DNA from: Flavobacterium johnsoniae
GTDB lineage: Bacteria > Bacteroidota > Bacteroidia > Flavobacteriales > Flavobacteriaceae
NCBI RefSeq assembly: GCF_001879205.1
Contig: NZ_MLFK01000008.1
Location: forward strand, 124,001 to 188,000
Length of the DNA: 64,000 bases
Direction of reading: 5' to 3'
Part shown: positions 17,256-27,700 of the stretch, piece after piece
How the letters are laid out: every line of letters starts with the position of its first letter
Numbering within the stretch: position 1 is the first letter of the stretch
Made by a program: the position numbers and the translations under genes
The notes under the pieces: model-generated
What the model saw: the letters and a program-made list of their open reading frames with translations, nothing else
The model's database searches: none
What the model was told of the DNA's origin: nothing

Positions 17256-18329
17256 ATGAAGAAAACGCTTTTACTTTCCATAATCTTCTTTTTATGGTTT
17301 TCGTCTATATATCCACAGCAAAAATCTGCTGACACTACCGCATCAAAAAAACAAACAAAACGTGTAGATTTTAATGTGATGCCCTACATCAACTACAACA
17401 GAACTTTGGATTTTATGTTTGGTGCTATCCCTATGATGATGTACAGAATAGACAAAACAGATACTATTTCTCCTAAATCTTTATCTGGTTTATCTGCAGT
17501 TTATACTACCAATAAATCGTATTTTATAGCCTCCTTTAATAAATTATATTTTAAAGAGGACCTTTGGCGGGCACAGCTTTTTCTGGCTGTTGGAAATGAG
17601 AATGCACAATATTATGTAGACGATGTCGATGTACCGGATTTTTATAATTACGGAACCAAAAGAACTATCGCCAGCTTTAGCCTTCAACGCAAATTAATAA
17701 AGTCTCTGTATGCAGGTTTAGGTTATTCATATTCGCATTACAATACAAATTATGAAGATAATATCGAACCGGCTTCTGTAACTCATACTAATGGTTTACA
17801 GTTGATTATGATGTATGATACGCGTGATGCCGTTTATTATCCAACTAAAGGGAATAAAGTAAAGCTGCGCTGGCTGACTTATCCGGAATGGATTGGAAAT
17901 GATGAGAGTGCTAATAAAATCCTTTCGGAATATGATAAATATTTTCCATTTCGAAATGGAACTGATGTATTGGCCGCTCGTTTTTCGGGTAAATTTGGAT
18001 TAGGCAATATTGCTTTCGAACAACAGGTTACAATTGGAGGTAATGACATTAGAGGATATTCTGAAGGCAAATACCGCGGCGACGGACTTATGGCTTTACA
18101 GGCAGAATATCGATATAATTTTAATAAAAAGATGGGATTAGTTGGCTTTGCCGGAGTCGCCACTATTTACGGATCTCAAACTAAAGATTTCGACTGGGGA
18201 CTGTATCCGGGAGTTGGTGTAGGATATCGATACAGGGCATTTAAAAATGAAAAATTTAATATAGGATTGGACGGCGCTGTAGGAAAAGGAGATTGGGGAC
18301 TTTACTTCCGTATCGGCGAAGCTTTTTAA
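17256..18329 (+). CDS. Omp85/surface-antigen-type outer-membrane barrel protein
   Basis: 357 residues with signal peptide MKKTLLLSIIFFLWFSSIYPQ. The body matches the C-terminal barrel of the BamA/TamA superfamily: YDTRDAVYYPTKGNKVKLRW and the barrel-lumen motif GGNDIRGYSEGKYRG (an RGY/RGF-type motif), ending in Phe (RIGEAF) as outer-membrane barrels do. No POTRA domain is visible, so it is not BamA itself; such POTRA-less members are common in Bacteroidota and their substrates are unknown. A TAnnTTTG-like -7 box (TAGTTTTG, 17226-17233) lies 22 bp upstream, without a clear -33 TTTG. Single gene after the repeat terminator. Confidence 0.8.
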   Translation: MKKTLLLSIIFFLWFSSIYPQQKSADTTASKKQTKRVDFNVMPYINYNRTLDFMFGAIPMMMYRIDKTDTISPKSLSGLSAVYTTNKSYFIASFNKLYFKEDLWRAQLFLAVGNENAQYYVDDVDVPDFYNYGTKRTIASFSLQRKLIKSLYAGLGYSYSHYNTNYEDNIEPASVTHTNGLQLIMMYDTRDAVYYPTKGNKVKLRWLTYPEWIGNDESANKILSEYDKYFPFRNGTDVLAARFSGKFGLGNIAFEQQVTIGGNDIRGYSEGKYRGDGLMALQAEYRYNFNKKMGLVGFAGVATIYGSQTKDFDWGLYPGVGVGYRYRAFKNEKFNIGLDGAVGKGDWGLYFRIGEAF

Positions 18330-18348
18330 ATAGTCAGAAAGCAATATT

Positions 18349-18747
18349 TTATTTCTTCAAATGTTTGGGTTCCTGAATTTCGCCATTGCCAAAAGACCAA
18401 TTTTCGAGTCCGTTATTTTCTAGCAAAACAATGATTACATTATTAATTGTTATTTCTGTTGAAGCCGCAATTCCGGATGCAATTTGGTGATACAATTTCT
18501 TTTTTTGTTCCAAAGTTCTTCCTTGCCCTGCCGTAATTTGGATGTAGACGATATCTTCAGAATGCGAAATTCCAAGGTAACTTTCGGGATATTTTATTTG
18601 ATGAGGTTCTAATTCTTCAATAACATGAAAATAATCATCCTTCGGAATATGAAATGCTGCAATTAAAGACTGATGAATCGATTCTGATATATTGTTTTTT
18701 GTTTCTAATGAAAGTTTTTTAGGAAGGCTGATTCGGACAAATGGCAT
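18349..18747 (-). CDS. Tautomerase-superfamily protein
   Basis: 132 residues from ATG 18745-18747. This start was chosen because it yields MPFVRISL, placing the catalytic Pro at position 1 after Met removal; a start 48 bp upstream would bury it. The sequence resembles the longer, two-unit Tautomerase_2 type (4-oxalocrotonate tautomerase fold), with two beta-alpha-beta halves (PFVRISLPKKLSLETKNN... and ...VYIQITAGQGRTLEQKKKLYHQ). Substrate unknown. It converges with the Omp85-type gene, with ends only about 20 bp apart. Confidence 0.82.
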   Translation of the reverse strand: MPFVRISLPKKLSLETKNNISESIHQSLIAAFHIPKDDYFHVIEELEPHQIKYPESYLGISHSEDIVYIQITAGQGRTLEQKKKLYHQIASGIAASTEITINNVIIVLLENNGLENWSFGNGEIQEPKHLKK

Positions 18748-18816
18748 TTTTATGTTTGTTACATTATAGTTGCAAAGATAGAGGGTCTTTTTCAATATAA
18801 GTGAGATTACAAAAAG

Positions 18817-18841
18817 AAACCCCGAAATTAGTTCGGGGTTT
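18817..18841 (-). terminator. Hairpin terminator
   Basis: AAACCCCGAA, 5-base loop, TTCGGGGTTT. It lies 18 bp after the stop of the DUF1254 gene (read on minus) and just before the tautomerase leader; it may work in both directions. Confidence 0.7.
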
Positions 18842-18858
18842 CATTATAAATAATCAGA

Positions 18859-20337
18859 CTATTTCACTTCTTCAAAATCTCCTGGTTTCCAGCTTCCGTT
18901 AAAAGCGGGAGCTTCGGGACCGTAAATTCTAAAATAAGTAAACCAGCCTTTATCAGGAAGAGTTTGAATCCAGACATTTTCTTTTCCGGCAGGAGCTTTT
19001 GGACCAAAATACAATTCGACCGAAGAACCTTTTTTATCCTTTAGTTCAAACATAGAACGCAAGGCGGCTTTATCCTGATTGGTCAAAATTTCACTTCGTG
19101 TGGCATTATCATATACTGTAACCGACCAAAAGAGTTTGGCGGGAACAGGCAGCGGAACGGTTAATTTGTATGTTTTGCTTCCGTCTAAATATTTTCCATT
19201 ATTGTCTTTCATTCCGAGCCAATACAATGAACCAGCTCCAGGAGCACGATTAAACATGGCAGGAGATTCTACCTGCGCTTGATAAAACCATTTTTCGCGT
19301 GCGTAGAGATCCGTATAATTTTCAGTATCAAAAGTACCATTGGCGTATCGCAAAACTGCCCATTCCCATTGACGGTCTTTCCATACAATGCGGTCTGGTC
19401 TTCGGTCGGCAAACGATTGTACACGCATTATGGCATTTCCTTTTTGAGCCGCTTTTTCTAAAATGGCTTTCATTCTGGCATCAGGATTAAACGATTTTCC
19501 TTTTTCGATTCCCAGTTCAGCAAGTTCTCCATACATAATTCGGTATGCAGGATTTCCAGGTTCTTTTTGAATCAAATCATTCAGTTTTTCCCAATATTTA
19601 ATGTTGTTTTCCCACGAAAGTGGAGTAAAATCAGCGCCTTTTTTATTCAAGCTGACCCATGTAGGCTCTTTCCAGTCTGCTGGCTTATTGAGCGGATAGA
19701 CTTTTACTGATTTCATTAAAGCTTCGGCAGTTTCTGCTTTTCCATCAAGCGGCAGTGCTCTTAACATCAATATCAAGCGATTTGTTGTAGGTTTCCCCAC
19801 AAAATAGCCAGCAGGAATTTTACCGGTATATCCAGGCGGCACAATAATATGTTTGCCCCCTTTTCCTTTATCTGGACCAGGAAGACCAATATCCATTATA
19901 TACAATTGATTCAAATCATTTGCTACAGACATTAACGGTCCGGGCGGAACATCAACAACCATCGGACCGTATTCTGAAAGATCAAAAACAAGTCCGGCAT
20001 ATTTAGTATCTGAGTTTGGTGTAAAAACGAGCTGGTTGGGCGTTCCGTCCAAGATGGCAAATGTTTTATTCGGAACAACACCATTATTTAAGTTTCCTTC
20101 CCACGTACCTGTAAACGATACAGACGGATAAAAGAATCTGTACGTTTGAATGGCCCGGTTCAAATCGGCTTCATCGTAAGCATTTTTAATAGTAGTTTCT
20201 GTGGGATAACCTCCAACAAATTCAAATTCAGAATCAGATTTAGAATTTGAAGCAGTTACATTTTCTATTTTCTTTTGTGTACAAGAAGCTAATAAAAAGC
20301 ACCAGCAAAGTGCTGTAAGGTAGATTTTAACGTTCAT
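18859..20337 (-). CDS. DUF1254/DUF1214 domain lipoprotein
   Basis: 492 residues. Signal with lipobox LLASC (Cys about 19) predicts a lipoprotein. An N-terminal DUF1254-like region (YRFFYPSVSF, NTKYAGLVFDLSEYGPMVVDVPPG) is followed by a helical middle and a C-terminal DUF1214-like region (LPVPAKLFWSVTVYDNATRSEI ... FYFGPKAP-like strand, ending FNGSWKPGDFEEV). These domains usually occur together in exported proteins of unknown biochemical role. It is the last minus-strand gene before a strong hairpin and is separated by about 190 bp with a terminator from the peroxidase locus, so it is probably an independent unit. Confidence 0.85.
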   Translation of the reverse strand: MNVKIYLTALCWCFLLASCTQKKIENVTASNSKSDSEFEFVGGYPTETTIKNAYDEADLNRAIQTYRFFYPSVSFTGTWEGNLNNGVVPNKTFAILDGTPNQLVFTPNSDTKYAGLVFDLSEYGPMVVDVPPGPLMSVANDLNQLYIMDIGLPGPDKGKGGKHIIVPPGYTGKIPAGYFVGKPTTNRLILMLRALPLDGKAETAEALMKSVKVYPLNKPADWKEPTWVSLNKKGADFTPLSWENNIKYWEKLNDLIQKEPGNPAYRIMYGELAELGIEKGKSFNPDARMKAILEKAAQKGNAIMRVQSFADRRPDRIVWKDRQWEWAVLRYANGTFDTENYTDLYAREKWFYQAQVESPAMFNRAPGAGSLYWLGMKDNNGKYLDGSKTYKLTVPLPVPAKLFWSVTVYDNATRSEILTNQDKAALRSMFELKDKKGSSVELYFGPKAPAGKENVWIQTLPDKGWFTYFRIYGPEAPAFNGSWKPGDFEEVK

Positions 20338-20453
20338 GATTTTTAAAGATTTGATTTGTAGAAGTATAGATCGTCAAATGTAGTTTTTCTATAAGAATAT
20401 TTTTATAGAATCCAGGCTGTAAATGGTTGCAAATTATAATATGCAACACAAAA

Positions 20454-20486
20454 AAGCCCATTTTCAAAAAGAAAACGGGCTTAAGT
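20454..20486 (-). terminator. Rho-independent terminator of the sigma/SusCD/peroxidase locus
   Basis: Stem AAGCCCATTTTC/GAAAACGGGCTT (one mismatch) with a 5-base loop; on the minus strand the stem is followed by a run of T. It lies about 40 bp after the peroxidase stop. Confidence 0.8.
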
Positions 20487-20524
20487 ATATTTGTAGATTT
20501 GGAGCAATTTACAAACTAACTAAA

Positions 20525-21667
20525 TTATTTGGGCATTTCCGGTACCATGATTCTTTTGGTTGGCGTGCTTAAAGTTTCGATAAAAGCTAATAAATCATTT
20601 ATTTCTTCTTTGTTTAAATTCAGTTTTTTAAGCACAGGATCTACTTTTGGGATTAAGGAATCTCTTGGAGTTCCCAGATATTTTTTCTGAACAGGCGAGG
20701 GGTTTCCTAAATTGTATAATTCCACAACATCTAAAAGTGTTGGAAAATGTCCATGATGCATCCACGGCTTTGTGTTCGCAACTTCGCGAAGTGTCGGTGT
20801 TCTGAATTTGCCAATATCTTTTACATCTTTAGTCACATTATAGCGTCCGAAATCTTCATTTTTTGTTCCAAATAAAGTCTGCCCGTCATTATGAAATTGA
20901 TTGTCACTGAAATAAGGTGTATTATGACAATTAATACATTGCGCTTTAGTTCTGAATAAATGCAGTCCTTTAACCTGCGAATCGGTATAAATATCTGATT
21001 TTCCGCTTATAAACTGATCGAATTTACTTTTAGGGCTGTTGATCGATCTTTCGAAAGTAGCAATGGCATATTGAATACGTTCCAAAGAAACCTTTTTATC
21101 ACCAAAAGCTGCTTCAAAAAGTGGTTTATAGCCTTTTATTTTAGCAATTTTATCAACGGCAATTGTTAGTTTTTCATTCATTTCCAATGGGTCTCCAATT
21201 GGGAATTGTGCCTGATCTTCGAGACTTTTGGCGCGTCCGTCCCAAAATAGGGAAGTGGCATAGGCTGCGTTTAAAATCGTCATCGAATTACGTTTTCCGG
21301 TTTGGCGGTCATGCCCGAAAGAACGTGTCAAATTATCGGTCCAGCCCAATTCCGGATTATGACAGGAAGCGCACGCAATTTGACCGCTGAGCGATAATCT
21401 CGGATCAAAAAACAACACCTTTCCCAAGCTTTCTTTTTCCTTCGAATACGGATTATAATCGGGATAAGGAACTGCCGGCAAAACACCAATATCCTGAAAT
21501 TTAGCTTTATCGATGCTTTCATGCAGTTCTGGGGCAGGCCATTTAGAAGCATCTCCGTCGGAATAAATTTTTCGCAATTCCTGAATGTCTATATAATCCG
21601 GCTGTTCAACGCTTTTATAAGCCGTCAAACTCACAAGGAACAGAATAGGGAAGATTAGTTTTTTCAA
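20525..21667 (-). CDS. Di-haem cytochrome c peroxidase / MauG-family protein
   Basis: 380 residues, periplasmic. Two c-type haem sites are visible: CASCH at 99-103 and CINCH at 244-248, as in bacterial di-haem peroxidases. Other family features are LGKVLFFDPRLSLSGQIAC, FWDGRAKSLEDQA and FRTPTLREVANTKPWMHHG. The N-terminal signal resembles a lipoprotein signal (FLVSLTAYKS), but the lipobox Cys position is Tyr17, so it is probably released or anchored otherwise. It is last in a minus-strand series with sigma factor, FecR, SusC, SusD and a lipoprotein, and may act on the imported compound or on peroxide formed with it. Confidence 0.9.
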   Translation of the reverse strand: MKKLIFPILFLVSLTAYKSVEQPDYIDIQELRKIYSDGDASKWPAPELHESIDKAKFQDIGVLPAVPYPDYNPYSKEKESLGKVLFFDPRLSLSGQIACASCHNPELGWTDNLTRSFGHDRQTGKRNSMTILNAAYATSLFWDGRAKSLEDQAQFPIGDPLEMNEKLTIAVDKIAKIKGYKPLFEAAFGDKKVSLERIQYAIATFERSINSPKSKFDQFISGKSDIYTDSQVKGLHLFRTKAQCINCHNTPYFSDNQFHNDGQTLFGTKNEDFGRYNVTKDVKDIGKFRTPTLREVANTKPWMHHGHFPTLLDVVELYNLGNPSPVQKKYLGTPRDSLIPKVDPVLKKLNLNKEEINDLLAFIETLSTPTKRIMVPEMPK

Positions 21668-21711
21668 TTCTTTTATATTTTATTTTTTTGATTTGTTTCA
21701 TGTTTCAGGCT

Positions 21712-21824
21712 TCAGTCGCAGTCTCAGTTTTCAGTCTCAGCTTTCGTTTTTCAGAAAACTTTGTCAAAGTTTTAAACTTTGACAAAGTTACTGCGACTGC
21801 GACTGCGACTGCGACTAAAAACTA
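21712..21824. repeat. Hexamer-armed palindromic element at a stop codon
   Basis: The core is AACTTTGTCAAAGTTT (21757-21772), one base, then its exact reverse complement (21774-21789). The left arm has AGTCTCAGTTTTCAGTCTCAG; the right arm is four ACTGCG hexamers plus ACT (21790-21816), roughly complementary to the left. On the minus strand it starts within 6 bp of the lipoprotein stop codon. A related copy lies at 53021-53156. Confidence 0.8.
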
Positions 21825-23288
21825 AAGCGCCACTTCCTTAGGACAGTCAATACTTAATGCGGCCGGTTTTGGATATGTTTTGTTATTGTACATTCTGTAT
21901 TGTGTTGAAACCGTTCCTCCAAAAAGTGCTTCGTTTGTAAGTTTCAGTTCAAAAGAAATCTCAAATAAACCCGCACTGATTTCTTTATAAGTACCTTCTC
22001 CGGAAATTTCGATGTTATGGCTGTTTTTATTGGTTCCTGCAATGGTAATATATTGCGGAATCACCAATACTTTTCCCTGAGTTTTACTGTTTCCGTTTTC
22101 CGGAAAAAATTCTAAAGCCGAGGTAATATTGAATCCGGGAGAACTTGCAGCAGCTACGGCTTCATTACTAAACCATCTCTTTAGATTAAAAGAATTGGTG
22201 GTTGAAGTTCCTGTAACAACATTAAATCCAATTTTGAAAGCATCGTGATACACATCATCATTTGGGTTTGCAGTGCCTTTGTCGCTGTATAAAATGGCAT
22301 TTTCGTTGTCTTTGGTCACGACAACGGGAAAAGTAAAGGCATTATAAGCCTGCCAGGCACAAGTACCGCTTCTGTCAAACCAGGTTTCACCGTAAGTCAG
22401 GTAAAACTGACTCGACAAATCGTAAAAGTTAGACGCAGGATTTGCATTCACATCTCTTGGTGATCGGGTTGGTTTTATGATCTGCAAAATGGTATTTCCG
22501 GTAGCAATATAATTGGGCGTATTGGTTAACGTTAGCTTAGTTTCATAACGTACATCCGGATTTTGAATATCTTCTAAAAGCGTTAAATGATAATTTATAG
22601 AGCTTCTGTTATCTCCAAAATCATCGTGGGTTAAAGAATATTCAAAACCATCCAGGAATTTAAAGATGTTGGCATTTTCAATTTCAGACGGAATAAATCC
22701 GTTTGGGAAATTTACTTTAAAATCGATTTTTTCGCCCACTTCTCCTTTAATTAAATATTGGCCCACAGGAAATGTATACACCGTACTTATTTCACCCAGT
22801 TTAATCGTAAAAGTATCGTTTGGGGCGTATGTATTTATGTTTCCGATATGAATAGCCGGATCAGATGCGTTTTCCAGTTTTAATGTAATGGTTTGTTCGT
22901 TAGCCCATCTTTTGTCAAAAGAAACAAAAATAGTATCGGTAAGCTTATTTCCTTCAAACAGCAATTCACTTTTTGGTTCTACACTAAAACTATTAGCATC
23001 TCCGGAAGTAACGGCACTAAAATTAACCTTAACAGGCTCTTTTAAAGCTGTGGAAGTTAAAGAAACCGGAACTTTTAAAACCTTAACCGATTTGTTTTCA
23101 AAAGTATTAACAGGCAGTGTTGTAGTATTTACTGTTGGATATTCAATAGGAATATTGTTGCTCCCTACAATAAAATTAAACCTTACAAAAGGATCAATAA
23201 TACCGGATTCTAATCTGTAATCATCCTTTGAGCAAGAGGCAAATGCAAGAATGAGACTTAATACGAATATAATTTTAATACGATTCAT
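21822..23288 (-). CDS. SusCD-associated surface lipoprotein of unknown function
   Basis: 488 residues. Lipobox LAFASC followed by SKDD is a Bacteroidota lipoprotein with an acidic surface-export-like signal. The first half has two beta-rich modules (KVLKVPVSLTS ... FVSFDKRWANEQTITLKLENAS, a Calx-beta-like pattern); the second half is beta-rich without a family I recognise. It overlaps the SusD gene by 14 bp, so the two are translationally coupled. It probably helps SusD capture the ligand at the cell surface; this is inferred from position. Confidence 0.75.
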   Translation of the reverse strand: MNRIKIIFVLSLILAFASCSKDDYRLESGIIDPFVRFNFIVGSNNIPIEYPTVNTTTLPVNTFENKSVKVLKVPVSLTSTALKEPVKVNFSAVTSGDANSFSVEPKSELLFEGNKLTDTIFVSFDKRWANEQTITLKLENASDPAIHIGNINTYAPNDTFTIKLGEISTVYTFPVGQYLIKGEVGEKIDFKVNFPNGFIPSEIENANIFKFLDGFEYSLTHDDFGDNRSSINYHLTLLEDIQNPDVRYETKLTLTNTPNYIATGNTILQIIKPTRSPRDVNANPASNFYDLSSQFYLTYGETWFDRSGTCAWQAYNAFTFPVVVTKDNENAILYSDKGTANPNDDVYHDAFKIGFNVVTGTSTTNSFNLKRWFSNEAVAAASSPGFNITSALEFFPENGNSKTQGKVLVIPQYITIAGTNKNSHNIEISGEGTYKEISAGLFEISFELKLTNEALFGGTVSTQYRMYNNKTYPKPAALSIDCPKEVAL

Positions 23289-24756
23289 TTTGCTTTAGAT
23301 TGGTGTTGAGGTTAATATTACTTCTTGGAATTGGGAGTATAAATTTTGGCGAAGGATAGGTTAAGCTACAGCTAAGTGCAATACAGCCATCGTTTCTGGA
23401 AACATCTTTTTTGTTTCTGGCGATATCAAAAAACAAATGACCCTCGAAACAAAGCTCTTTTCTTCTTTCTAAAAACACGGCTTCTTTAAGATCTTCATTT
23501 CCCTGTAAAACCGCAGCATTTGCTCTTGTTCTAATGATATTGATATCTTCGATAGCCTGAGCGCTGTTGTTGAGTTCTATTGCTGCTTCGGCGCGAATTA
23601 AATATTGTTCGCTTAAGCGAAAAGCTACATACCCCGGATTACCCTGAAGCTTATCGGTAAAATAATAATTCAGGATTTCCTTTTGAAAATTGACCAACGT
23701 AGGTAATGGATGATTTTTGAATAACTGTTTGCGAATATCTGAGGGTTCATATAAATTAACCAAATCCTGAGATGCAGTGTATTTTCCGTATTGAGTATCG
23801 GATGTATATCCAAAAAATGCAGCTAATGAGGTACTTGCTGCACCTTCGTCATTTCTGGGAATTGAAAACTCCAGTAAAATTTCAGAAACCGGACCATCTG
23901 GTTTTTGCCATTGCGCTACATAATCTCCAGAATTCATTAAGACTACTCCTGAATTTTTAATAATATCATCTGCGGTATCATAGGCATTTTTCCAGTCTTT
24001 TTTAGCTAAATAAACCCTTGCCAGTAAAGCTTTTGTATTGTTTTTGTTAAAATAGGAGTGAGCAGGACCGTTTAAAATAAGAGTATCAGCATACAAATTC
24101 AGGGCGTCTTTAATATCATTGATAATAAAGGTATAAGTATTGGCAACAGTTTCCCTGGCAGGATATTGCAGTCCGTTTGTAATGGATTTACTATTATAAA
24201 TAATTCCTAAATGGGAAGCATCTGCCGTAAAACCATAATTCTGGCTGTAAATTTCACTTAATAAAAAGTGTGCATAAGCCCTTGCAGTTAAGGCTTCGGC
24301 TTTTATTTGGCTTTTTTCAGTATCTGAAGCATCTTTTAAGGCATCTGCAAATTCTAAAATTAAGTTAGCCTGATTTATAATACTATAATTAGCGCTGTAA
24401 AAGGCGGCCAGATTTGATTTATCAGCCAGATCATCAAAAGAATATAGATTTACCACACTTCCCGGAGTGCTTACTTGCCCTATCGTTGTACTTGTAGATA
24501 CAGCAGGTGCAAATTTTAAATTACCGCCTTGTAGATCAGCATAAGTCGAAAAAGCTTCTGTTCTTACATTGGCTTCTATAGCACGGTACATACCGTTCAT
24601 TGCCTCCAGAACGCCTTGTTTGGTTCCTAATTGTTCGTTTATAGAAGTTTGTGTTCCAGGTTCTTGTTCGAGAAAATCACTGCAGCTTTGCAACAGCAAA
24701 ATAGCGGCTAAAAGGAAAGCGAATTTTAGGGGATTGTTATGTTTTAAATTTCTCAT
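23275..24756 (-). CDS. susD: SusD/RagB-family nutrient-binding lipoprotein
   Basis: 493 residues. Lipobox LLLQSCSDFLEQEP is the standard SusD start (Cys about 25). TPR-like helices carry family motifs (ALTARAYAHFLLSEIYSQNYG; KALLARVYLAKKDWKNAYDTADDII), and the C-terminal AFRLSEQYLIRAEAAIELNNSAQAIEDINIIRTRAN and ERRKELCFEGHLFFDIAR are diagnostic. SusD proteins form the lid on the SusC transporter and bind ligand. It starts 4 bp after the SusC stop. No glycoside hydrolase is nearby, so the ligand need not be a glycan. Confidence 0.95.
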   Translation of the reverse strand: MRNLKHNNPLKFAFLLAAILLLQSCSDFLEQEPGTQTSINEQLGTKQGVLEAMNGMYRAIEANVRTEAFSTYADLQGGNLKFAPAVSTSTTIGQVSTPGSVVNLYSFDDLADKSNLAAFYSANYSIINQANLILEFADALKDASDTEKSQIKAEALTARAYAHFLLSEIYSQNYGFTADASHLGIIYNSKSITNGLQYPARETVANTYTFIINDIKDALNLYADTLILNGPAHSYFNKNNTKALLARVYLAKKDWKNAYDTADDIIKNSGVVLMNSGDYVAQWQKPDGPVSEILLEFSIPRNDEGAASTSLAAFFGYTSDTQYGKYTASQDLVNLYEPSDIRKQLFKNHPLPTLVNFQKEILNYYFTDKLQGNPGYVAFRLSEQYLIRAEAAIELNNSAQAIEDINIIRTRANAAVLQGNEDLKEAVFLERRKELCFEGHLFFDIARNKKDVSRNDGCIALSCSLTYPSPKFILPIPRSNINLNTNLKQNESY

Positions 24757-24760
24757 TTTT

Positions 24761-27700
24761 TTAAAATTTAGTATTAATACCCATCGAAATCGTTCTGGCC
24801 TGCGGATAAGTATAATTAAATTCTCTAATGCCGTTCATTCCTGTCGGACTTTTTTCTTTGTACCAATACAGCACATTCGAAACATCGGCAAAAACAGTCA
24901 AGCTGTCTAGAAATGTATTGGTTAAAGGAACATTATAGCTTAAATTAATATTACTGATTTTGATGTATGTAGCATCATAAACATACTTGCTTAAATTGGG
25001 CAGTAAAGTATTGTTTCCCGGTGCAGGCTGTGTTACAATGTCGCCGGGATTTCGCCAGTAATCAAATGCATTTACTGACATATTTCTATTTACTGTTGTA
25101 GAATATTTTGCGATAATGTCGTTTGAAACCAATTTGTCTCCGCCCCATTGGTAAGCTCCTGTAATTGATAGGATGATGTTGTTGTTTAATGAAAATCTAT
25201 TACTGAAACCTCCAAAAGCTTTTGGCTGTGTATTACCAATTGGCTCCCAGTCTGCATTTGTAAATAAACGGTTGTAAGTAGCTGAATCATAAACCTGTCC
25301 GTTCTTTTTAACAAGATCACGACCTGTTGCAGGATCGATGCCAATCCAGTTTATTCCCCAAATTGTTGACGTACTGTAACCGATTTTTTGAGCAAGCGCA
25401 AGGTTAGCCTGCGAATAATCACTTCCTAATCCAATTAAATCGGTTACTTTATTTTCGACTGTAGAGATATTGAATGAAGTACTCCATTTAAATTTTCCCT
25501 TTTGAAACCATTTAATTCGAGTTGTAAATTCAAAACCTTTATTGTACATACTGGCGGCATTTAATTCTAAAGTGCTATAACCGTTTTCTGATGGAATATC
25601 TCTGGCTACAATCAAATCTGATAAATCGTCATAATAATATTCTAATGCTAATTCGACCGTATTAAAAACATTGAAATCAACTCCGGTATTGAATTTTTTA
25701 TTTTTTTCCCAGCTTAAATTTCCGTTTGGCGCAGCGCCCGGTGTAGCATAATCCTCACCATTGTAACCGTTTTGTGCGTTATTATACAAGCCTTTTGAAC
25801 GATAAGACCCAATTCTTGAATTACCGGTTGAACCATAACTGACTTTTAGTTTCAATAAATCAATCCAGGAACTGGACTGCAGAAAATCTTCGTTGTTGAT
25901 AATCCATGCCAAACCTGCACCGCTGTTTAAAGCAACATCAGAATCGCTGCCAAAAACAGAACTTTGGTCGCGCCTTAAATTTCCTAAGAAGAAATATTTC
26001 TTTTTATAATTGTAATTGATCTGCGAAAACAAGGAAACTCTAGAGCCATTGCTGATTTCGCTATTATAAGTCTGTCCGCCCAATGATTCGTCTGTAGTAG
26101 TCGCAGGATCATCATCTCGTCTGGCATCTGAAACGGCATTTACCACATTCGGATTCACAAAACCAGATCCCGAAGCATAATGAAATCTCCCTTTTTCTTC
26201 AGAAAGCTCAAATCCTAAAACACCATCTATACCATGATTTTTATTGATTTCTTTATTAAAAACCATTTGTCCCTGCCAGTTCCATTTGGTAGATTTCCTT
26301 TGGTTAATAGCTCTTCTTCCCCAATTATTATAAGCAATTCCATCCAATAAAAAATTACCATTCAGACGTCCGCTTTCATTTTCTCCCGAAAAATAACGAT
26401 CCTGCTCTTTATCCTTATAATCAATACCAAAAAGAGTAGAGAACTTAATAGACTTACTAAGCTCGTAGCCTAAATTGATACTTCCTAAAATACCGTAAGT
26501 ATCTGTTTCGTTTTTGTTTTGAGCAATTGCCGCTAAAGGATTTCCTCCGGTGGTACCGATAAGCCCGGTCGAGGTATAAGAACCATCTGCATTATAAGGT
26601 GCAAGTGTAGGAATATGCGCGTGCGAGTAATAAATATTTGGGGCAATACTTTGAATGTAACTCGGATTCAGAGATACATTTACATCAAACTTATTGTATC
26701 TGTAACCTAAATTAATTCCTGCATTCAACTGTTTTGTAGTGTTGCCTAACTGCGGTTCATCGATATTTAAATAAGAAATGTTGGTTCGATATGAAAATTT
26801 TGAAGTCGCGCCGGAAACGTTGAAATTATATTTGTTATAAATTCCGGAATTGTTCAGTAAATCAAACCAGTCTGTATTGACTCCATTATATGGAATCGGA
26901 CTAAAGTTGGTCGATGTATTTTTTAAATAAGCATTTCGCATTTCGGTATATTGCTCGCCATTTAAGTATTTAATTTGATTAATGGCAGAAGAAACTCCAA
27001 GCTGATTGGAGAAACCAAATTTTGCTTTTCCAATTTTACCTTTTTTAGTAGTAATCAAAATAACACCATTGGCACCATCGGCACCATAAATACCAACGGC
27101 TGCGGCATCTTTAAGTACCGTAAAAGTTTCAATATTTTCCGGAGCGATTTGCGCCAGGGGATTCATTAAATTTTCTGATAACGCAGTCTGGCCGTTAAAA
27201 AAGGGACTCGATATATAACTTTCTTCACTCATAATTACGCCATCTACAATAATAAGCGGCTGTGTTGAAGTTCCTACGATAGAATTCCCCAGCGGTTTTA
27301 AACTTCCCTGTCCGCGAATATTGATTTTTACAGGTCCGCCAACACCAGAAGTATTTTCTATTAAAACACCGGCTACCTGTCCTTCAAGCATTTTATCAAC
27401 ACTTTCAGAAGCTTGTTGTACCGGAATATCTTTTGCTGTTAAAGTAGAAATACTTCCCACAATTTCTTCTTTTAACTTTGTCGTGCCATACGAAGAAGTA
27501 ATGATAACAGGGTTTAATTCGTCTGTGAATTCTTCAAGATAAAAAGTAAATTCGGATTTATTTTCGACTTTTACCGTTTGAGACTGCATTCCTAAATATT
27601 GAATTTCAAGTACAATATTTTTAATGTCAGTACCTTTTAATTTGTATACAAATTTTCCGTTGGCATCTGTAACAGCGCCCATTCCGGTACCTTTTACCAA

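Noticed and set aside
21712..21816. CRISPR array from the regular hexamer repeats
   Set aside because: Units are only 6 bp, have no spacers and are inverted about a palindrome; no cas genes.
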